The notes below the pieces were generated by a model. It was not told the origin of the DNA. It did no database searches and saw only the letters and a list, made by a program, of their open reading frames with translations. The translations under genes were made by a program, and so were the position numbers. 64,000 nucleotides of DNA from Chrysophaeum taylorii (Eukaryota > Sar > Pelagophyceae > Pelagomonadales > Pelagomonadaceae): the NCBI GenBank assembly GCA_029834535.1, contig JAQMWT010000053.1:32337-96336 (forward strand), given 5' to 3'. The first letter of the stretch is position 1. Each line of letters starts with the position of its first letter. Below are positions 32,543-43,266 of this stretch, piece by piece.

Positions 32543-32718
32543 ATAGACACTGTGCTCCTGGTAGATAATGGTGGCAGGGTAGTGCCACTCTACTTGTCCT
32601 GTCCTCTTACGACACAAAGAGCGGCACGGTGTTCGACACAGCGATTTGTTGATGTTTTGGTGTGAGTGTGAGATAAAGGGGGGGGGGTCCTAACCCTAGA
32701 TGGAACATTCTATCTCTA
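32543..32718 (-). repeat. E1 3' terminal direct repeat (LTR-like)
   Basis: Matches 41062-41239, 44382-44558 and 52561-52736: GTGTTCGACACAGCGATTTG is nearly identical in all, with a C/G homopolymer and TCTATCTCTA at the start edge. It is more diverged at its outer edge (TATAGACAC for TAAAAATCAC). Confidence 0.8.
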
Positions 32719-32820
32719 CGCCCTCGCAGATTGAACTCGGTGATGAGCGAAATATGGAACAAACAAAACGAATGTCTGGCCAGAGACAAATAGACGTTGA
32801 GTTGTGAGGAGCCGTGGAAT

Positions 32821-33222
32821 CACCCTAACCCTGCGATCGCTAACCGTTGCTTGCGATGGAGGACGGCGCCTAACACGCTTGCTCCCTGCGGCGGCCCCGG
32901 CCGTCCCGGAGTGAGACGGTGCCTGCTCGCCTCCCGGGCTGGCCGGTTAGCACCCGGAAAGTCCGCGCTGGGATGGGGTTCGCTCGGTTGGGCAGAACGC
33001 GACGGACAGGTCGGTTGTTCGTGGACCAACACGTTTGCGGCCTGCGACGCTTTTGCACGACTTCGTAAAAGACCGCGCGCAGTGGCGGTCCGTCATCAAC
33101 GAGTCCTCGTCCCTCGCCTCCGCCCCAACTGTGTGATTTTCCTCTGTGGTTCCGGATCGGCTCCTGCCTGTCCGGCCTGGCTCCCATGCTCGGGAGAGGT
33201 CTGAAGTTAGTTAGTTAGTTAG
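32821..33222 (+). mobile_element. TTAG-tailed SINE-like insertion inside E1, 6-bp TSD
   Basis: A 402-bp insertion flanked by TGGAAT at 32815-32820 and 33223-33228. E2 lacks it at the matching place (about 52450-52475), which confirms the boundaries. It ends in GAAGTTAGTTAGTTAGTTAG. It is the longest copy of this family here; its last ~170 bp match the LINE1 3' end. Short frames inside it (for example 32797-33204) are shared with the other copies only as decayed sequence. Confidence 0.9.
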
Positions 33223-33440
33223 TGGAATGAGAAGTGTGCGAAGTGCACGAGAGAGATAGAGTAGAGCGGAGTAGCAGGTGAGTGTGCGTGAGAAAGGAGA
33301 AAGAGCGCGAAGTCGAATGTGGAATAGGTTGAGAGGGGAAGCAAAATGAAAAGGATATTGCAAGAAGAGGCGAATGAGCAAGGAAAGGGAGAGGCATCGA
33401 TCGTAAGGAAGAAGGAAAGTGGAGGAGGATGCTAAGTGAG

Positions 33441-33965
33441 CTAATGGCGAAATATGGCGAATTCTGCACGAGAGATCAGATCATCATCTTGTTCAGTGAC
33501 TGATGAAATAAGGATGGAATGACCATATCGTGAAGAATAAGCGAGTGTAACAGTGTCATGGTTGAAGTCGAAAGTTGTACGCATTAAGTCGTGGGCGTTC
33601 CGTGATGTAAGACGACGGTGCGTGCGGGTGGATAAATCGTAAGTGACTGGGGGATCCTCGTAGTAGAACAGGTGGTCTAACTGATTACAACAGTAGGGAT
33701 CATGGGTCAGGCAGTCGGGAATTGTGCAGCAGACCAATCATTAATCGAAAGGCGAATAGTGAGAGTGGCCGTAGGGATGAGATTCTATTGTGACTAAAGT
33801 TGGGCTAGTAAAGGTGTGACGATGTGATTGAGCGGCAGCGTTATCCCATGAAGAGATACGACCATTGAACCAAATCGGTTTCGACATGGTAAGGTACTCG
33901 TCGTAATGATGGCGAGTAAGGCGGAGCTGTTCCTGGAATATGAGAGAACCAGAATTGCCTGTCAC
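33441..33965 (-). pseudogene. Element E 3' ORF (E1 copy), broken
   Basis: Matches the 159-codon E2 frame at 51524-52003: TGNSGSLIFQEQLRL then MSKPIWFNGRISSWDN and SHPYGHSHYSPF are shared. Two frames (33965-33741 and 33737-33441) separated by a stop make up this copy. I recognise no family. Conservation in both copies suggests a protein domain at the end of the E polyprotein. Confidence 0.4.
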
Positions 33966-34401
33966 ATACGTGTCGAAGCTGTCGTCCTGAGTGTAGCGTG
34001 GGCAGCTGAAGCTAAACTATGAGCATCTAAAATAATATGCGGATAATCGTAGCGCGATGAGGATATCGGGGTAAAGTTGTCGGGGGGTGGCCATAAATAT
34101 GGAAACTCTAAATTTGCTGTAGACTTGGAGTTGTGATCTGGTGGAAGTCGCCAGTGGCGATCATCGAAAGATGATGGGGCTGGGACTGAGGTTTACGAGT
34201 GTGTCGCGTATGATGGTGGATACAGGCGTGTGTCCTGTGCAGAAGAGTCGGTGCCCTGTGCAGAAAATGCCGAATATTGGGCAACAGAAGAAAATGCCTG
34301 AAGGCGATGGACTCTTCGAAGATATTGTCCTTGCCTGGGGAAGAGTTGACTATGAAGGTATGGTCGGAGTCGCATCGTTCGTGTTCTATTCGGCAAAGTA
34401 A

Positions 34402-36215
34402 TTACGAGTCGTGACAATCGACTGATCCAGTATTCATTTCATTTCCGGAGTCGTTTTCACCAGAATCAAACTTCCCTTGATGTACATGCGCGAGGGGGCG
34501 TGGTGCATCCCTGGTAAATCGTGCAGAGACTGAAAGGGTAGACATTCGACAGGAGGGTGTTGTCGAGATGCGAGAGCTGTACAGTATACAACGTGTAAGG
34601 AGCGTATGTTTCGAGAGAGGATTAATCGGTGGACGGGGGATGTCCGAAGAATGAACATGATGCGAGGTAATGTCCATAATGCGAGAACTGTCCGACAATG
34701 AGTCATGCAATACTGTGGCTAGCAGCGAGTGTGCGGGAATGAAGAAATAGATAGGCGTGGCAGTTAACTTCCCTTGATTCGTAACACAACTGGGTGGGGC
34801 TAGGGGTGTGCGGTAGTGACATCCGGTAGAATGCTGAGAGCAGAGCGCGTGTCCAACCCGTGGAGGTTGGAGGTTATCCTCGCGGGTGCTACGGCGAGTG
34901 TCGACTGGGTGCGAATCACAATGGCGACTGTTGGGCTCAGAGTTCTGCAAGATGGAACCTGCAGTGTGAACGGAGAGAATCGAACCGGGTGCGTCATAAG
35001 AGCGTAATACGCGAGTGCAGTTTGAGCTGTGTCCGTTGTAGGATTCTGACAGTAATGTCGACAGATGCGAAGCATGATCAGCACTGGACGAGGATGTCGC
35101 GTTGAGTTGTGTTGGAACCGAACCATTGTGGTGCAGAGCCTCAATGTCGAGCATAGTGCTGGGAGGGACGTTAAAGAGGTGAGCAAAGAACTCTGCGTGC
35201 GGCTATCATTTGGTGGCGGGCATTTATTGCACGAGACTGGCGATGACTGCGAAGTGTGGCTTCGGCGTGACAGAACTTCGTTCGCATATGGCAGCATGCA
35301 GGATAAAATCGAGCGAGCTGAAACTTGAGAGGTGTGACCTGCAAGAGACGGACGGAAGAGCGTGGGGGGCTCTGAATTGCATTGATGACGGAACTTAGTG
35401 TCATCATAAATCGTCGGGGATTTGGTCGTCGGGAGTCGCGTTGAAGCGGGGAGGAACGACGAGTGCTCATCAGGTCTTGGCGTGTGACAGAGGTCCTTAG
35501 AAAGAGGGACTTCGGTGCGTGCCTTGAAGTGAGTTCCGATATAGCCAGAGTGGCCATAGGAGACATGACTGATACGAATCGAAACGAATCTTGCTGTCGG
35601 TGGAAAACTAATGCGCCCTCGTAATTCGAGCTGGGTGAAATCTTCGAATTGCCGGCGAGACGGAGAGACCATGGTTGCGGAACGAGCGCAGAGCCGGGCG
35701 GCGGTCTGAGGGGGCGCGTCGGCGGTGGCTGATACGACAGTGTTCTGCTTATCTTGAACCGAAAGGTGTTCGGGCATCGTACTGTGCGACAAGCGAGCGT
35801 GCATCTCAGTTGACTGTGAGTGTACCATGGGGATGTCGCAATGTTCGTAGTCTAAACCGGGAGGGGCGGTGAGCGTGCCGTCGCGAGTGCATAGGAGCCT
35901 GTGCGGTGTCTGAGCTGTAATCGGAATATGACGTATGACGTCATACAAAGCGATGGGAGCTGAATCAGGCGTGATGGGACTGGCTAGTAGTGCCGGGAGC
36001 AGCATGTCGGGGGTAGCGCTCAGAGATGAGGGTGGGACGCAGTCCACTTCTATCTTGGTTGCCGTGTGTGGCGGTACTATGAGCGTAAACATCTGACATG
36101 GAGTAAGTGCTTGTGTCCCAAACGAGAATGCGGTTATAGTCGCATGGGAAGGTTGCATATTGTCTCTGCTGCAGTCAAAAGCTCGGGAGGAAACCAATGG
36201 AGAAACCATGAGCAC
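34402..36215 (-). pseudogene. Element E ORF, C-terminal Ser/Thr/His-rich part (E1)
   Basis: Frame 36215-34800 (471 codons) with the overlapping frame 35154-34402. Matches E2 frames 49349-50380 and 50271-51569. It contains the LRGRISFPP motif near 35605, one of four LRGR sites spread along the element. The composition is rich in Ser, Thr, His, Arg and Pro with few acidic residues. No known domain is recognised; order and similarity to E2 are the only support for coding. Confidence 0.4.
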
Positions 36216-36631
36216 CTAGGTGGCGTCTGGTGGCCAAGGTTTCTGTGGGTGTGGCGGAGGTGACTCCAATGTAGGATCCCTTTTTGGGTATGACTCAAAC
36301 GTTGCGATGAGTTCATGCTGAGATCATAGTCGTCCAATAGATGACGTGAGGTGATCGCGAATGAGCGATACGTCGACCTGGTGTCAGGGGAGACCGAGGT
36401 GGTGCAGTGACCTGACTGGCTGAGGTCGCCGTGCTGGTAAGATTCCAGCGGGTGCGCATAACTCTGGAGAATGCCGACATTGGCTTGTGCCTGATCTGCA
36501 CTCGTGCAGGGAGGCGAGATCGTATGTGCTGTCGCGGATTGCAGCGGCAGGGGCGGGTCAGGTGCCTGGGAGGCTGAAAGGCGGCCTTTGTCTTCCAGAG
36601 GCGAAGAGAGCGAGCGTTGCTGTAGCTTCAT
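36134..36631 (-). pseudogene. Element E middle fragment (E1)
   Basis: 165-codon frame matching E2 frame 48549-49223 (LPLQSATAHTISPPC against LPLQSAPAQTISPPC). Pro/Ser/Gln-rich. It bridges the frames on either side, which suggests one ancestral long reading frame broken by indels. Confidence 0.35.
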
Positions 36632-36742
36632 TTCATCATGATCGGATGGGCGTAATACGCTAGTGCGCGTAGTCGCGGTGCGCTTACCTGTATCTTCATG
36701 ATGTACCTGTGCGTCCTGCGGTGGTGCTTCTGGGAGCGGGAC

Positions 36743-38017
36743 CTATCTTAAGGACTGATCCATCGGATGGGGTGCATCAGCTATGAACGAGACAGGAGCC
36801 AGTAGCAGTGCAAGGTCGGATGACAGAACGTGTGCGTGGTCGTGCAATTGAGCGTTGGACCTGGGCATCGTCTGCATAGTCTGGAACCGTGCTGTGCAGT
36901 TGGTTTGCATTGTCTCGTCTGCTACATCAATGGGCTGAATGGTGTAGTTAGCTTTTGTGGTCTTGTGTTTCGTCTTGTCATCCAATAGAGACTGCGAGAT
37001 AGTAGTCGTTGCTATGTGCGAGACTCGAAGTAGCTGTTGAGCAGCTGTGGAGAGCTGAGTGCGTTCTTGTCTGGTAATATCTGTGGCGGTGGAGTTCCAG
37101 AGACATGATTGCGCAGCGTCGGACGTCTTGGCATTGGGGATTGCCATAAAGTGACTCGTAAGTTCAAAGTCGGACGTCGGAGAATGCATCGAACGACATC
37201 TGAGATCGCCAATTGAAATACGCCCTCGTAAGGCGTGCGCGACGTGGTGCGGGCGCGAGCGACTTATGTTGGTGATCTGAAGGTCGTGAGATACGTTGCG
37301 GCGCGGAGCGTCGGTGGAAATGACGAATACCTTGGTGTTAAAGGTGGTGACGCGGTGAGCATGGAAAAACGTGTCATGCTTCAAGAGCAAAAGCGCGTGA
37401 TGCGGGTGGTCCGAAGTCAGTGCCAAAAGGGGTGTGGCTCGCGGCAGACCTGTCTGCAAGGTAGGGCAGATGGGCGCGTGAGCTGAGATCCTGTGGTGGA
37501 GAGTATCCGGCCTGGAATGCTTGGGGTCCAGTGCGGGAATTCGACAAGGGGAATCGCCGAGGGAGAGTGCAGTAGAACCAAGGGCGATGGAAGGGTCAGT
37601 CATGCTGGGTGCATCCTCAATGGCGGAGATGCGGGGACCAGAGCAGTTAGTGCCGTAGTGACCAGGGTTGCCCATAGGCGTGTAGTGCATTCGAAGGTGC
37701 GGGCATGTGACATGCGTCCTCGAATGAGGTGTGACGTGCCGAGCGATAAGACGCTTTTGAGGGAGGCAACGTGAGTGACGGAGGTGCATGTTTATGGTGG
37801 AGCCGGCAGCTGGCGTGGAACGTTCGTCGTATGTTCCAGCGATGCGAAAGTGCCGACAGAAGCGGTTCAGGTGGAGCGAGTCTGTGCATTGTGCGCGGAG
37901 AATGTCTCCTGAGAGCGTAACATCGATTTTCCGGAGGCAGCCCAAGCGTGTGGCGTCCAGAAGAGAGCTATGCAAGGGGACATAAAGGACCGACGTGGTC
38001 GCAATAGAAACGTGCAT
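36743..38017 (-). pseudogene. Element E central ORF (E1), 424 codons
   Basis: The best preserved central part: the E2 counterpart is split (47549-48067, 48196-48552, 48549-49223). It contains HALRGRISIGDL and a downstream IPNAKTSDAAQ segment kept in both copies, and is rich in His, Arg and Thr. I see no catalytic motif, membrane segment or zinc finger. Confidence 0.4.
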
Positions 38018-38047
38018 AGTTTGCAGCTGATCGCGCCGTTCAGAACT

Positions 38048-38695
38048 CTAGAAATCTTTGTCTATTACTGCAGCCATGGGGAAGGCTTCCCAGAAGCTTG
38101 GTCGCGGCGAGACATAAGGGTTGGCTGCCGAATGGAGTGTGTCCTCTGTCTGAGAGTTGAAGAGCGTGTGATCATATGCTGCTACTGATGCTTGTGCGAT
38201 GACATCCATCAAATCGTGACATGGTGATCGCAGATGGGTCCATGCAACCTGCTGAGCAGTGTCATCCAGTGCATCCGGCCGAGAAGATGGATGGTGGGTG
38301 CAGCAGCGAGCGCCGGTGAGCGGCAGTGCGCGCCTGTCGTTGGGGAGATAAGGCAGCGAGGTGGAACCAGCTTCGAAGTGATCAGGAGCGGCTGATCGAG
38401 AGATATCGAACAAGTCGGGAGTGCCTGGTGAATCTGTGCTGATACCTGCAGGTGCTGTAAGTTCCTGCGAGTATGTTGACCGTGGGACCGTCGACAGCGT
38501 GTCTTGTCCTTGTGGATACGGCAATGCGGGGGCATTGGTGATGGTGCTTGGATCAGGCGGCTGATCTGGAATGGTCGAGGAGACCATCTTCGAGACTAGT
38601 GAGGTGGGTCTTGCTTCTTCGCTGTATGCATCATACCAGGGGGCTGAATCAGAGGGGGTGTTGTCAGTGGCCTGCGGCTCTTGTGCCTGGGGCAT
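38048..38695 (-). pseudogene. Element E ORF c (E1)
   Basis: 215-codon frame matching E2 46633-47217 and 47103-47786 (APSALPY-type start, then FDISRSAAPDHFEAGSTSLP shared). Pro/Ser/Asp-rich, no recognised domain. It overlaps the next upstream frame by about 100 bp, consistent with a frameshift in an originally continuous gene. Confidence 0.4.
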
Positions 38696-40287
38696 AGAGT
38701 ACGGCGGAGCCTTGGGTCCTTGAGTGTGGTTACCATAGTCGATGTAGGCGCAATACTCGGGAACATCTCGAGATGTCTTGTTCTTTTACCTGTCGAAAGC
38801 GGGATCGGGAGGTGGCTTGGTGTTCCTTCGACAAGACTGCTTCCTGGGCCGTTGTGCCCGAAGAGATAAGAAGCCCTTGTCTTGGCAGCATGATGGTGAT
38901 CATGACCATCAGGGAGAGAGCTGTCTGTTGATAATTTGGAATTTGTCGACTCTTGATGTTGGTGGTCTTGTTTCTTGGTGGGACTTTGCACGTGGTGAAC
39001 GTCGCCGGTGGTAGGGGTACGGTCGCCGGTGTTGGATGTACGCCCTCGCAACTCGGACGCGGGGATGTGGTCGAGTTGGAATGAACCAGGTTGCGGAGAA
39101 GGCGAGCGGGTGCAAAGGGGTTCGGGGGGTCGCAGAGAGGCGAAGAGTGAGTTGGCAGAGGAGGAGGGGCCAGAGATGGCGGGGGGTTGAGAACAGATAG
39201 GCGGCGTGGGTGGTGAACCAGGAGAGCCAGGTCCGGGGCATCCGTGGAGGTGGTGGTGATACTCGGGGGGGATTGGGAGAGAGGCATCGGAGGTGTGTTC
39301 GGAAGGGGATGAAGGTTGGTTGTGGATGGGGAAAGGAGGTAAAAGATGCGATGCAGCATCTTGGGTGGGGTGGGTGGCATCCAAGGAGGCTAGAATGGTG
39401 TGGAGGACGGCGTTGGTTTCGAAGTGGGAGTTGCGAATATCAGCGTGGGCAGTTTCGAGTGCCTTGAACTGGGTGTGTGTGTGATGGAGTTCCGCGCGGG
39501 TATAGACCCATTCGTCAGCTTGGATGGCGAGCTGGGCAGTGGCGAAGGCTAGGGCGGCGTCGGTTATGGTGGGTTTGGCGGCTGTGGAGGACACAGCGTT
39601 GTCCTTGAGAGTGAGCGTGGCCTTGGTTGCGGCCAAGTCAGCGGCTTGGGAGCGGAATGCAGCCCGAGTGGTGGCCAACTCGCGTTGGAGCGCAGACGGA
39701 GCTGCATGGGAACTTTGAGAAGGAAGGTGAGTTTTTGCTTGCGTGGAGATGGGGAAATGGTCGTTGCCATGGACTGCGTAATCGCGCGGGTGGAGATGAA
39801 AATCGGGGGGACAGCGACTTTCGAAAGGTGATGAAGGTCGGTCAGGAGGGTCCGATGGTTGGGCGGCAGTAGGTTGAGCCGCGGAAGGAGCTGGGGTAGT
39901 GATTGAAGTGCCGGGGCCGTCGTGGCCGAAGGTGGTATGGTCTTGTGGGTGGAGATGAAAGTCTCGAGGAGAGTGACTTGCGGGAGATGATGGGTATCGG
40001 ACAGGAGGGTCCGACGTTGGCGCGGCAGGAGCTTTAGCCGCTGTGGGGGGTTGGTCAGGGATGGCGGTGCCGGGGCCGTCATGGCCGTAGGTGGCATGAT
40101 CATCAGGAAGTGGATGAGTGGTGCGGCGAAGGGGGTGACGAGGATGTTGGGGGACTTGAATAGATGGTGAAGTGGGAGTCGCCGATAGTGGGGAGTTAGG
40201 CTCCAGTGAAGGAGGTGGAGGCTCCGGTGGGGTTGGTGGAGTGAAGAGAGTAATGATTAGTGGTGGTGGTGGTGGAGTGTTCAACAT
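38596..40287 (-). pseudogene. Element E Pro-rich ORF with GHDGPG repeats (E1), 563 codons
   Basis: Starts with a Pro-rich segment, then three imperfect tandem modules of about 55 residues around YGHDGPGTA, FGHDGPGTS and HGNDHFPIS, each flanked by DFHLHP. A coiled-coil-like Ala/Thr/Leu stretch of about 120 residues follows (TTRAAFRSQAADLAATKATL), then a linker with ELRGRTSNTGDRTPTTGD, and a later FGHNGPGSS. The coiled coil and repeats suggest a structural, gag-like role; that is inference. The E2 counterpart is fragmented in 45392-46820. Confidence 0.45.
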
Positions 40288-40829
40288 CGCTGGTAAAATA
40301 TTCGAACAAGGTGGAGTGTCCTCGTGAATGTGGGGTGTGCCAGGTTGTGGAGTAACCTTGGCGATGCCTGGGTCCGGAGGGACGGCAGTGGGGTATGAGA
40401 CTTTACCGTGGGGTGTTTGACATCCGGTGGGGTGGACGACAGGAGGTGGGTTCGGTTCATGTTCGAGAACGTTTTGAACAGCAGGAGGGGGGTGACCATC
40501 GAGATGATCGGGTCTTGGGTCGCGACTTCGTGAGAAGTTTGCTCGAGGAGGGTTGCCGTAAGAACAGCTGTTGTGGAAGCTTGTTCAAATTGCTCGTCTT
40601 GATCGAGTTGCACGTCTCGATCGAGTTGCTCGTCTTGAGCTGCGATGCTTGCGGTGGCAGCGATGTTTGCGGCGAGCGCAGCTTGTTTAGCAGCGCTATT
40701 GGCTCCGAGATGAGCGTTAGCAGCTTCGAGCTTTCGCAAATCCGCGTTGGTGATTTGCCAGAGAGCTTGTTGTGTAGCGAATTGCGTTGCTACTTCCAGA
40801 CTCGGGAGTCGTGGGTCATGAGTCGCCAT
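40281..40829 (-). pseudogene. Element E first ORF, coiled-coil (E1), 182 codons
   Basis: The N-terminus MATHDPRLPSLEVATQFATQ matches E2 (MATHDPQVPSLELATQFATP), so the ATG at 40829 is supported by conservation. Residues 25-75 are Ala/Gln/Leu/Asp-rich with heptad character and include a DEQLDRDVQLDQDEQ repeat. It begins about 230 bp after the 5' terminal repeat, where gag would lie. No zinc knuckle. Confidence 0.5.
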
Positions 40830-41061
40830 GTTGTCGGGGTTGCGTTTTGCGCGTTGTTTGGTTGCCTTTCACACTTTTGTTCGCACGTCTTCACCTGTAC
40901 CAAGCGATTAGACTTGACTACGGTCTTACAACTTTCAGGAACATCAGGAGATTGGTCTTACCTGGAAATCATGAGTATTTTGCGAGACGTCGATCGAGAT
41001 CGATGTCGTTCGGAGGACGTTTCTCTACCAGTACCGGACTGGGTCCAAACGTAGAGGACAG

Positions 41062-41239
41062 TAAAAATCACTGTGCCCCGGGTAGAGAATGGTGGCAGGG
41101 TAGTGCCACTCTACTTGTCCTGTCCTCTTACGACACAAGGAGCGGGGCGGTGTTCGACACAGCGATTTGTTGATGTTTTGTCGTGAGCGTGAGATAAAGG
41201 GGGGGGGGTCCTAACCCTAAATGGAATTTTCTATCTCTA
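41062..41239 (-). repeat. E1 5' terminal direct repeat (LTR-like)
   Basis: Contains TAAAAATCACTGTGCCCC at its inner edge and the TCCTAACCCTAAATGG / TCTATCTCTA edge, matching 32543-32718 and the inverse of 52561-52736. No tRNA primer-binding site is evident next to it. Confidence 0.8.
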
Positions 41240-41480
41240 AGAAAGTATGATTAACAACAAAAGAAAGTTCGAGCAGGAGCTTACGGAGCCAGACTGCTTC
41301 ATCAGCGCAGATGCTCGGAGCAATGAGCTCCGCTTCATGCATAGAGCATGAGACAATCGGTTGCAGTTTGCTCCTCCAACGGATGGGGCTATTGAAGAGG
41401 TAGAAGACAAAACGTGTAGTAGACTTCCTATCTTCCTGAGCAAGGGATGACTACGGGGTCAAATTTGCCAGCAGCAACGT
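41240..41480 (-). pseudogene. Copia RNase H N-terminal part, right half of gene split by E1
   Basis: In one frame it reads AQEDRKSTTRFVFYLF, then SPIRWRSKLQPIVSCSMHEA and DEAVWLRKLLLEL, matching copia RNase H (rkSTtG.vf, pI.W.SkkQ, ST.EAEyiA, WLr.LL.El). It ends at the E1 border and continues at 32542. A stop lies just upstream of the AQEDRKS segment. Confidence 0.75.
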
Positions 41481-41575
41481 CCCTTTATTGGTAGTCAACC
41501 ATAGTAGACAAGTCTACTCGGTTAGCGGAAATGACACAAAGGTGATTCTCGATGGCATTACCCTTAGCTAGCTAA

Positions 41576-42550
41576 CTAACTAACTTCGCAACTCTCCCGA
41601 GCATGGGATCCAGACTGGACCGGCAGGAGCCGGTCCAGTATCACAGAGGAAAAGCCCACTGTTGGGGTAGAGGCGAGGGACGAGTATGCGTCGATGGCTG
41701 ACCGCCACAGCGCGCGGTCCTGTGCGAGGTCGTGCCACGAGTTGAAGGGGATGTCGCATTTCCAGTGCGCCTTGGCGAGCGTCCTCCCGTACGTCATCTG
41801 CGGAGCCCCCGGTGGGCGCATGGAGCGGACCCAAGACGAGAGCATATTGCGAGGGAGTCGGGAGAAGGGCATGCGGGCGACGTGACCGGCCCAGCGGAGC
41901 TGGCGGCGCGTGATGTAGACGTCGATGGACTCGAGGCCGAGGCGCCGCAGGAGGGTCTCCGTTGGGATGTGATGTAGCCAGGTGTGCTTCCGGCTAACGC
42001 GACACACGACGCGGGCGCACTGCGCGCGGAAGCACCGCAGCCGGCGGAACAGGACCTCGGTGAGGCACCACAACTCCGCGCCGTGGAGGAGGATGGCCAG
42101 GACGAACGAGACGCATAGGAGACGCTTGGCGCGAGCAGAGACGGACTTCGAGGCGAAGGTGCAGTCCCGCAAGGTACCGAAGGCCTGAGACGCATTCTTG
42201 ATCCGCGCATCGACGTCTGAGTCGTCGCGGCAGTCGGGCGAGAGGACCGAGCCGAGGTACTCGAACTTGTCGACGACCGGTATGAAGCGGCCGCGCCCGA
42301 GCTCGATGTCCGAGAGGTCCGTATCGTCGAACGACATTGGGTCGCCGTACAGGTGCGCCGGGCGAGCGACGAGCAGCATCTCCGTTTTGGATGCCCCCCC
42401 CGTGTGTCGGTTGCCGTAGTGCACCTCCGTGCCCCAGGCGTCGCAGTGTTCGATGAGGCGCGGCGTCTCGCTTGGCGGCGATGTGGCGTTCCCAGAAGAG
42501 AAAGGCGACGTCGTAGACGTACGCCGACCCGTCGAAGAGAAACTCATCAC
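41576..42550 (-). pseudogene. LINE1 RT C-terminal region
   Basis: 324-codon frame. FEYLGSVLSPDCRDDSDVDA, RIKNASQAFGTLR, AKRLLCVSFVLAILLHGAEL and LRWAGHVARMP are classic downstream segments of LINE reverse transcriptases (thumb and connection region). The frame begins within the catalytic box region: the YADD-equivalent lies around 42500 at the junction with the other frame, where VYDVAFLF stands for the usual Y-A-D-D-(I/V)-A-L-L. Confidence 0.8.
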
Positions 42551-43260
42551 CGCGAGCGGACCAACTCCGGTTCGTCATCTGGAAGTCCTCCCGCATACGG
42601 TAAAACCACGGGACCCGGCCTTGGCGTCGTCGAAGCGACGTCATCAGTGCCGCCATTAACAACACGAACAGGTCGGGGCCGAGGACGTCGCCCTGCTTGA
42701 CGCCGATGATCGAGTCGACCGAGGCGACGACACCGCTGCCCGCGAAGTGGACCTGGATGCGGTGGGGGCCCTTTATGACATCGACGAGCTTCGGGTGGAC
42801 GCGGAACTTCATGAGCACCTCCCAGAGAAGCTCTCGCGGGACGCGGTCGAACGCCTTGACGAAGTCGATGAACAGCACCCACGAGTCCTGACCGTGCTCG
42901 CGCCGCTTCTTCAGCGCCAGCTTTAGCGAGAAGGTGGCGTCGGACGTGCCGCGCTCGGGTCGGAACCCACATTGGGACTCGTAATCGAGGGCCACGCAGA
43001 TGACGCCGAGTCGCACACGAACGATGTTCGAAACACCTTCTGCGCGACCTCGAGCATCATGATCCCGCGGTAGTTGCCCGGCAGGGAGAGGTCCACTTTC
43101 TTGGGGAGAATCCCGAGGAGGCCGACGTCCCACTCGGCCGGCTGGACCTCGGAATCCCAGAACTCGAGGACCACGCGTTCCAACAGCGGGAGCGTGAGAG
43201 CGTCGGCGGCGAGCGCCTTTCAGACCTCCGCGCGCGGCCCGATTCGCCGGGCGCGGTGCA
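42500..43260 (-). pseudogene. LINE1 reverse transcriptase fingers and palm
   Basis: The 43183-42923 frame gives WDVGLLGILPKKVDLSLPGN then YRGIMMLEVAQKVF; the 43133-41994 frame gives QCGFRPERGTSDATFSLKLA, FIDFVKAFDRVPRELLWEVL and IGVKQGDVLGPDLFVLLMAA. These are RT motifs 0-2 and A (FxDFxKAFD with the first catalytic Asp) and B (GVKQGDxLGP). A frameshift lies near 43010-43020 and another near 42480-42540 before the YxDD box. Confidence 0.85.
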
Positions 43261-43266
43261 GTTCAG

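Larger units (their letters stand above)
32543..41239 (-). mobile_element. Element E copy E1: 8.7-kb large retrotransposon derivative
   Basis: Bounded by direct repeats of about 176 bp (32543-32718 and 41062-41239). Internal ORFs are long, Pro/Ser/Thr/His-rich and match E2 (44382-52736) throughout in inverse orientation. No RT, integrase, RNase H or protease motif is present, so this is best called a LARD-type non-autonomous element. It splits an old copia RNase H and carries a later TTAG-tailed insertion (32821-33222). No clear target duplication was found. Confidence 0.75.
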
